Part shown: positions 61,504 to 64,000 of the stretch, piece by piece
How the letters are laid out: the number at the start of each line of letters is the position of its first letter
Numbering within the stretch: the first letter of the stretch is position 1
NCBI GenBank assembly: GCA_020850695.1
Contig: JADZEF010000250.1
Coordinates: forward strand, 1 to 64,000
DNA length: 64,000 nt
Direction of reading: 5' to 3'
From: Planctomycetaceae bacterium
Lineage (GTDB): Bacteria > Planctomycetota > Planctomycetia > Planctomycetales > Planctomycetaceae
Notes under the pieces: model-generated
Told to the model about the DNA's origin: nothing
Databases searched by the model: none
What the model saw: the letters and a program-made list of their open reading frames with translations, nothing else
Translations under genes and position numbers: made by a program

Positions 61504-61616
61504 CGCAGAAGGGACATAGGGGTTGAGGTACAGAGGGGCAAAGGGACGCGGAAAGCAAGTCGGTGTTAGTCCCTCTGTCCCATTGACCCTGATCCCTTTG
61601 CCCCTTCCCTCTCCGA
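61504..61616. repeat. 7-8 bp periodic G/C-strand tracts forming an inverted repeat
   Basis: After the first clpP stop, units AGGGACAT, AGGGGTTG, AGGTACAG and AGGGGCAA follow at 8-bp spacing (about 61509-61548). From 61569 the opposite strand shows TCCCTCT/GTCCCAT/TGACCCT/GATCCCT-type units at 7 bp. A 12-bp core GGGGCAAAGGGA (61535-61546) pairs perfectly with 61593-61604. It lies 120 bp before the second clpP. Confidence 0.75.
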
Positions 61617-61737
61617 TTCCCCTTGTTGATTTTCCACCGGTCTGATACCCAACCGCTCCTTCGAGGAGGGTTGGACAGCGAATTGGCACTTCCGCAATTG
61701 CCGGGGCTGCCCGTCTTCACTCGAAAGAGCCTTTCAC

Positions 61738-62340
61738 ATGACGGTTCTCGTCCCTTATGTCATCGAGAAAAGTGGCCGCGAAGAGCGGGCCATGGACATC
61801 TACAGCCGGTTGCTCCGCGACCGGATCATCCTGCTGGGCAGCCAGGTCAACGATCAGGTCTCGAACAGCATTGTCGCCCAGCTGCTGTTCCTGCAGTTTG
61901 AAGACCCCAAAGCCGACATTCACATGTATATCAACTCGCCGGGCGGCTCCATCACGGCCGGCATGGCGATTTACGACACGATGCAGTACATCACCTGCGA
62001 CGTGGCGACGTACTGCATCGGACAGGCCGCGAGCATGGGCGCCGTCCTGCTGACCGCGGGGGCTCCCGGCAAGCGGAACGCCCGCCCCAACAGCCGGATT
62101 ATGATTCACCAGCCGCTGGCGGGGATGGAAGGAACGGCCGCCGAACTCGAAATTCACGCCAAGGAAGTGATCCGCATCAAGCAGCGGATGAACGAGATTC
62201 TGCTGAAACACACCGGTCAAACGCTCGAAGCCATCGAGCGGGATACCGATCGCGACAAGTTCATGCTGTCGGAAGAAGCCAAGGCCTACGGCCTGATCGA
62301 CAACGTCCTGGAACGCCTCGAACTTCCGCCGGCGGCGTGA
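61738..62340 (+). CDS. clpP: ATP-dependent Clp protease proteolytic subunit (second copy)
   Basis: 200 residues, the canonical size. Triad S99 ([11 protein letters not shown]), H124 (IMIHQPLAG), D173 (DTDRDKFML). The N-terminal [34 protein letters not shown] is the usual ClpP lead, with an autoprocessing-prone first loop. This copy matches the textbook sequence better than the first copy, 235 bp upstream. The intervening spacer holds the 7-8 bp periodic tract, so whether the two are one transcript is unclear. With the first copy it likely builds a hetero-tetradecamer. Confidence 0.95.
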   Translation: MTVLVPYVIEKSGREERAMDIYSRLLRDRIILLGSQVNDQVSNSIVAQLLFLQFEDPKADIHMYINSPGGSITAGMAIYDTMQYITCDVATYCIGQAASMGAVLLTAGAPGKRNARPNSRIMIHQPLAGMEGTAAELEIHAKEVIRIKQRMNEILLKHTGQTLEAIERDTDRDKFMLSEEAKAYGLIDNVLERLELPPAA

Positions 62341-62349
62341 GGGAGAAGG

Positions 62350-62491
62350 AGACAGTAGTCAGGAGACAGGAGTCAGTAGAAAGACAATCCGGCCCCACGG
62401 CCTGGTGTTGACCCTCTGACTCCTTCCGCTCTTCTGCTGTTCCAGCTTTCTTTCGTCTGCCTACCCACTGCCAACTCCCCACTACCCACTG
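62350..62491. repeat. heptamer arrays in the spacer before the lipoprotein gene
   Basis: Left array GACAGTA/GTCAGGA/GACAGGA/GTCAGTA (62351-62378, four units of 7). Right array CCCACTG/CCAACTC/CCCACTA/CCCACTG (62464-62491, four units of 7), ending 7 bp before the start codon at 62499. AGGAGTCAG (62368-62376) and CTGACTCCT (62416-62424) are inverted copies linking the two halves. Confidence 0.85.
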
Positions 62492-62498
62492 TTTTCCC

Positions 62499-63743
62499 AT
62501 GCGACTTGCACTGACATGGATGTCGGTGTGGACGACGGCCGTCCTGTGCGGCTGCGCGTCGCGTGGCAACGTGGAGATGCTGGAAGGCCGGCTGCGGGTG
62601 CAGGAAGACCAGATCTACGCCCTGCAACGGCAGTTGAAGACAGCTGGTAGTGAGCTGGTCGCTGCCCGACGCGAGACAGAGGCGTTGCGGGCCGAGATGA
62701 CGCAGTATGCCTCGGCGATGCCTGCTCCCGAAGAGTCGCGGGCCTTCCATCGCGTCGAAGGGATCCGGATCAACAAGCTGCTCACCGGCGGCCTCAACCG
62801 CGACGGACAGCCCGGCCACGATCATCTGTCGACGGTGATCGTCCCTGTCGACGCCCAGGGGGAACTGGTCAAGGTGCCCGGCGCACTGCGGATCGAACTC
62901 ATCGACCTCACCGGAGACGGGGCCGAACGCCAGGTCGGCGTCTGGGAGTTCTCCGCGGAAGAAGCCGAGCAGTTCTGGAAGAAGGGATTCGTCGGCTCGG
63001 GATACTCGCTGACCCTGCCGTGGCAGCAGACGCCGCAGTCCGAAAAGCTGACGCTTCACGCCCGACTGACGACGACCGACGGCCGCCAGTTCGACACCTC
63101 GCACGAGGTCGCGATTTCGCTCGCGGGCGAAGCCACCTTCGCACGCAAAGACCGTCGCCGCCCGGCCCGCATGGCGTCGAAGCCGAGCGGCAAGGCAACG
63201 CTCAAGGACACGTCGGCCCCCGCGCTGGAACGTCCGGGATTCGCGACTCCCGGACCGGCGGACGAAGAGATCGAAATGCCGCCGCGCGTTCCGGCGAACA
63301 AGCCGGCTCCGGCTCTCGAAGGACCGCAATCGCGACGAACTCTGCCCCGCAGCGCAGCCCCCCTGCGTCGCGCCGGCGCCATCACGACGCCCCGCGGTCG
63401 CGCTCGCCTGCCGGACGTTGAACCCGAAGAGTGGGAGACAGACCCTCAGCCGGTCGTTCCAGACGAAGCGAGTCCGGATGAGGAATGGAACGATTTCCCC
63501 GAAGACCGCTCCCCGGTCGTCCCGCCACCGCGCGATCTCGACGACGATCCATGGGAATCGCTCCCCGCCCCGTCGGCGAAGAATCCCCCGAAGCTGATGA
63601 CCCCCGCTCCCGGCAAGGCCGCGAGGGAAGAGCCGGCTGAAGACGAGGAAGCGTCCGATTCGCCGCCGTTCGAAACGGAAACCCGTCGCCCCATCCGCAC
63701 CAGCGACCGCTGGACGAACTTCGACGCGCCCGTCATCCGCTGA
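62499..63743 (+). CDS. coiled-coil lipoprotein of unknown function
   Basis: 414 residues. Signal peptide with lipobox ending VLCGCAS (probable lipid Cys19). Residues 25-68 form a leucine-heptad coiled coil (VEMLEGRLRVQEDQIYALQRQ..) that could trimerise. Residues about 75-215 are an ordered beta-rich domain (VEGIRINKLLTGGLNRDGQPGHD.. STVIVPVDAQGELVKVPG.. RIELIDLTGDGAE) of a type seen in planctomycete outer-membrane lipoproteins; I cannot name the family. From about 230 onwards the chain is a charged Pro/Asp/Glu-rich tail without fold. No enzymatic residues recognised. The start ATG follows the heptamer array directly. Confidence 0.7.
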   Translation: MRLALTWMSVWTTAVLCGCASRGNVEMLEGRLRVQEDQIYALQRQLKTAGSELVAARRETEALRAEMTQYASAMPAPEESRAFHRVEGIRINKLLTGGLNRDGQPGHDHLSTVIVPVDAQGELVKVPGALRIELIDLTGDGAERQVGVWEFSAEEAEQFWKKGFVGSGYSLTLPWQQTPQSEKLTLHARLTTTDGRQFDTSHEVAISLAGEATFARKDRRRPARMASKPSGKATLKDTSAPALERPGFATPGPADEEIEMPPRVPANKPAPALEGPQSRRTLPRSAAPLRRAGAITTPRGRARLPDVEPEEWETDPQPVVPDEASPDEEWNDFPEDRSPVVPPPRDLDDDPWESLPAPSAKNPPKLMTPAPGKAAREEPAEDEEASDSPPFETETRRPIRTSDRWTNFDAPVIR

Positions 63744-63764
63744 GCGCATTGCCGGCGCACACTC

Positions 63765-63845
63765 GGGTGGCCGGGTCTGACCGAAGGGAAGGCCCGGAAT
63801 CGGCGTCCGCTCCGGGCCTTCGCAAAGCCTCAGACCCGGCCACCC
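63765..63845. repeat. nested 16-bp and 11-bp inverted repeat
   Basis: Outer arms GGGTGGCCGGGTCTGA (63765-63780) and its exact complement at 63830-63845 enclose inner arms GAAGGCCCGGA (63788-63798) and TCCGGGCCTTC (63811-63821). The 81-bp element could fold as one long cruciform. It starts 22 bp past the lipoprotein stop. Confidence 0.8.
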
Positions 63846-63976
63846 AGTCGTGTTGTAGACACCGGGGCCTGCTGAGGTTCATCTCTTCGGGCTGAAGGCC
63901 CGCAACTCAATAGCCTGGGCCAAGCGAAGCGCCGGCCCAGGTTGGCGAAGAATCCAAGTCTCCAAGGCCCAAAGGG

Positions 63977-64000
63977 CCGTGACTCCATCCCGAGTCACGG
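63977..64000. repeat. 9-bp hairpin at the window edge
   Basis: CCGTGACTC (63977-63985) pairs with GAGTCACGG (63992-64000) around CATCCC. The loop region before it, near 63918-63945, also has CCTGGGCC...GGCCCAGG. The element may continue beyond the window. Confidence 0.5.

Overview
The window is about 64 kb of high-GC DNA carrying 44 protein genes that I can support. It almost certainly comes from a planctomycete (phylum Planctomycetota). The signs are two Tat-exported DUF1501 proteins, secreted PQQ-type beta-propeller, NHL and WD40 proteins, a TIGR03000-like secreted protein, a formylmethanofuran dehydrogenase A subunit (C1 carriers are a planctomycete trait), a formylglycine-generating enzyme, a poxvirus-type topoisomerase IB, and intergenic spacers rich in palindromes. 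I see no rRNA, tRNA, CRISPR array, intact insertion sequence or prophage. This is chromosomal, not mobile, DNA.

Layout. 0-15 kb: DUF1501 protein; an exported HEAT protein with a buried receiver-like domain; a TM2 protein; a two-module FtsX-type permease; a PQQ propeller; a HEAT protein; a 987-residue bpX-like protein ending in a RanBP2-type zinc finger; a formylglycine-generating enzyme; an orphan OmpR-type regulator. 16-28 kb: secreted Gly-rich protein with its own terminator, Na+/solute symporter, HD-GYP phosphodiesterase, NHL protein, TPR/GT41 glycosyltransferase, then a deoxyhypusine-synthase-like gene overlapping a PTS enzyme I gene by 4 nt. 28-38 kb: Cys-rich exported protein, subclass B3 metallo-beta-lactamase, an exported protein coupled to dgkA, then a leftward run DUF1501 - fhcA - tilS, a divergent WD40 gene and an exported protein.

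38-50 kb: SEDS glycosyltransferase (rodA/ftsW), nadA, an exported alpha/beta hydrolase, a CBS-like/GGDEF diguanylate cyclase, a PmtA-like methyltransferase, a Gfo/Idh/MocA oxidoreductase, polX, a Uma2 protein and a stand-alone coaB. 50-64 kb: ftsK, a degenerate HD-GYP protein, a membrane-anchored protein, a degenerate phosphohexomutase, topoisomerase IB, a lipoprotein cytochrome c'-like protein, a cupin dioxygenase, tandem clpP genes and a coiled-coil lipoprotein.

The genes do not form one pathway. Themes are cell envelope and division (SEDS, FtsK, DgkA, permease), c-di-GMP turnover (one GGDEF, one intact HD-GYP, one degenerate HD-GYP), proteolysis (two ClpPs), cofactors (NadA, CoaB, FhcA) and a large exported proteome.

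Most worth pursuing: the pseudo-receiver in an exported HEAT protein; the bpX-like/RanBP2 zinc-finger protein with no MoxR partner; the DHS-like/PtsI overlap; heptanucleotide tracts that repeatedly occupy spacers just before start codons; and a dispersed family of compact hairpins at gene ends.
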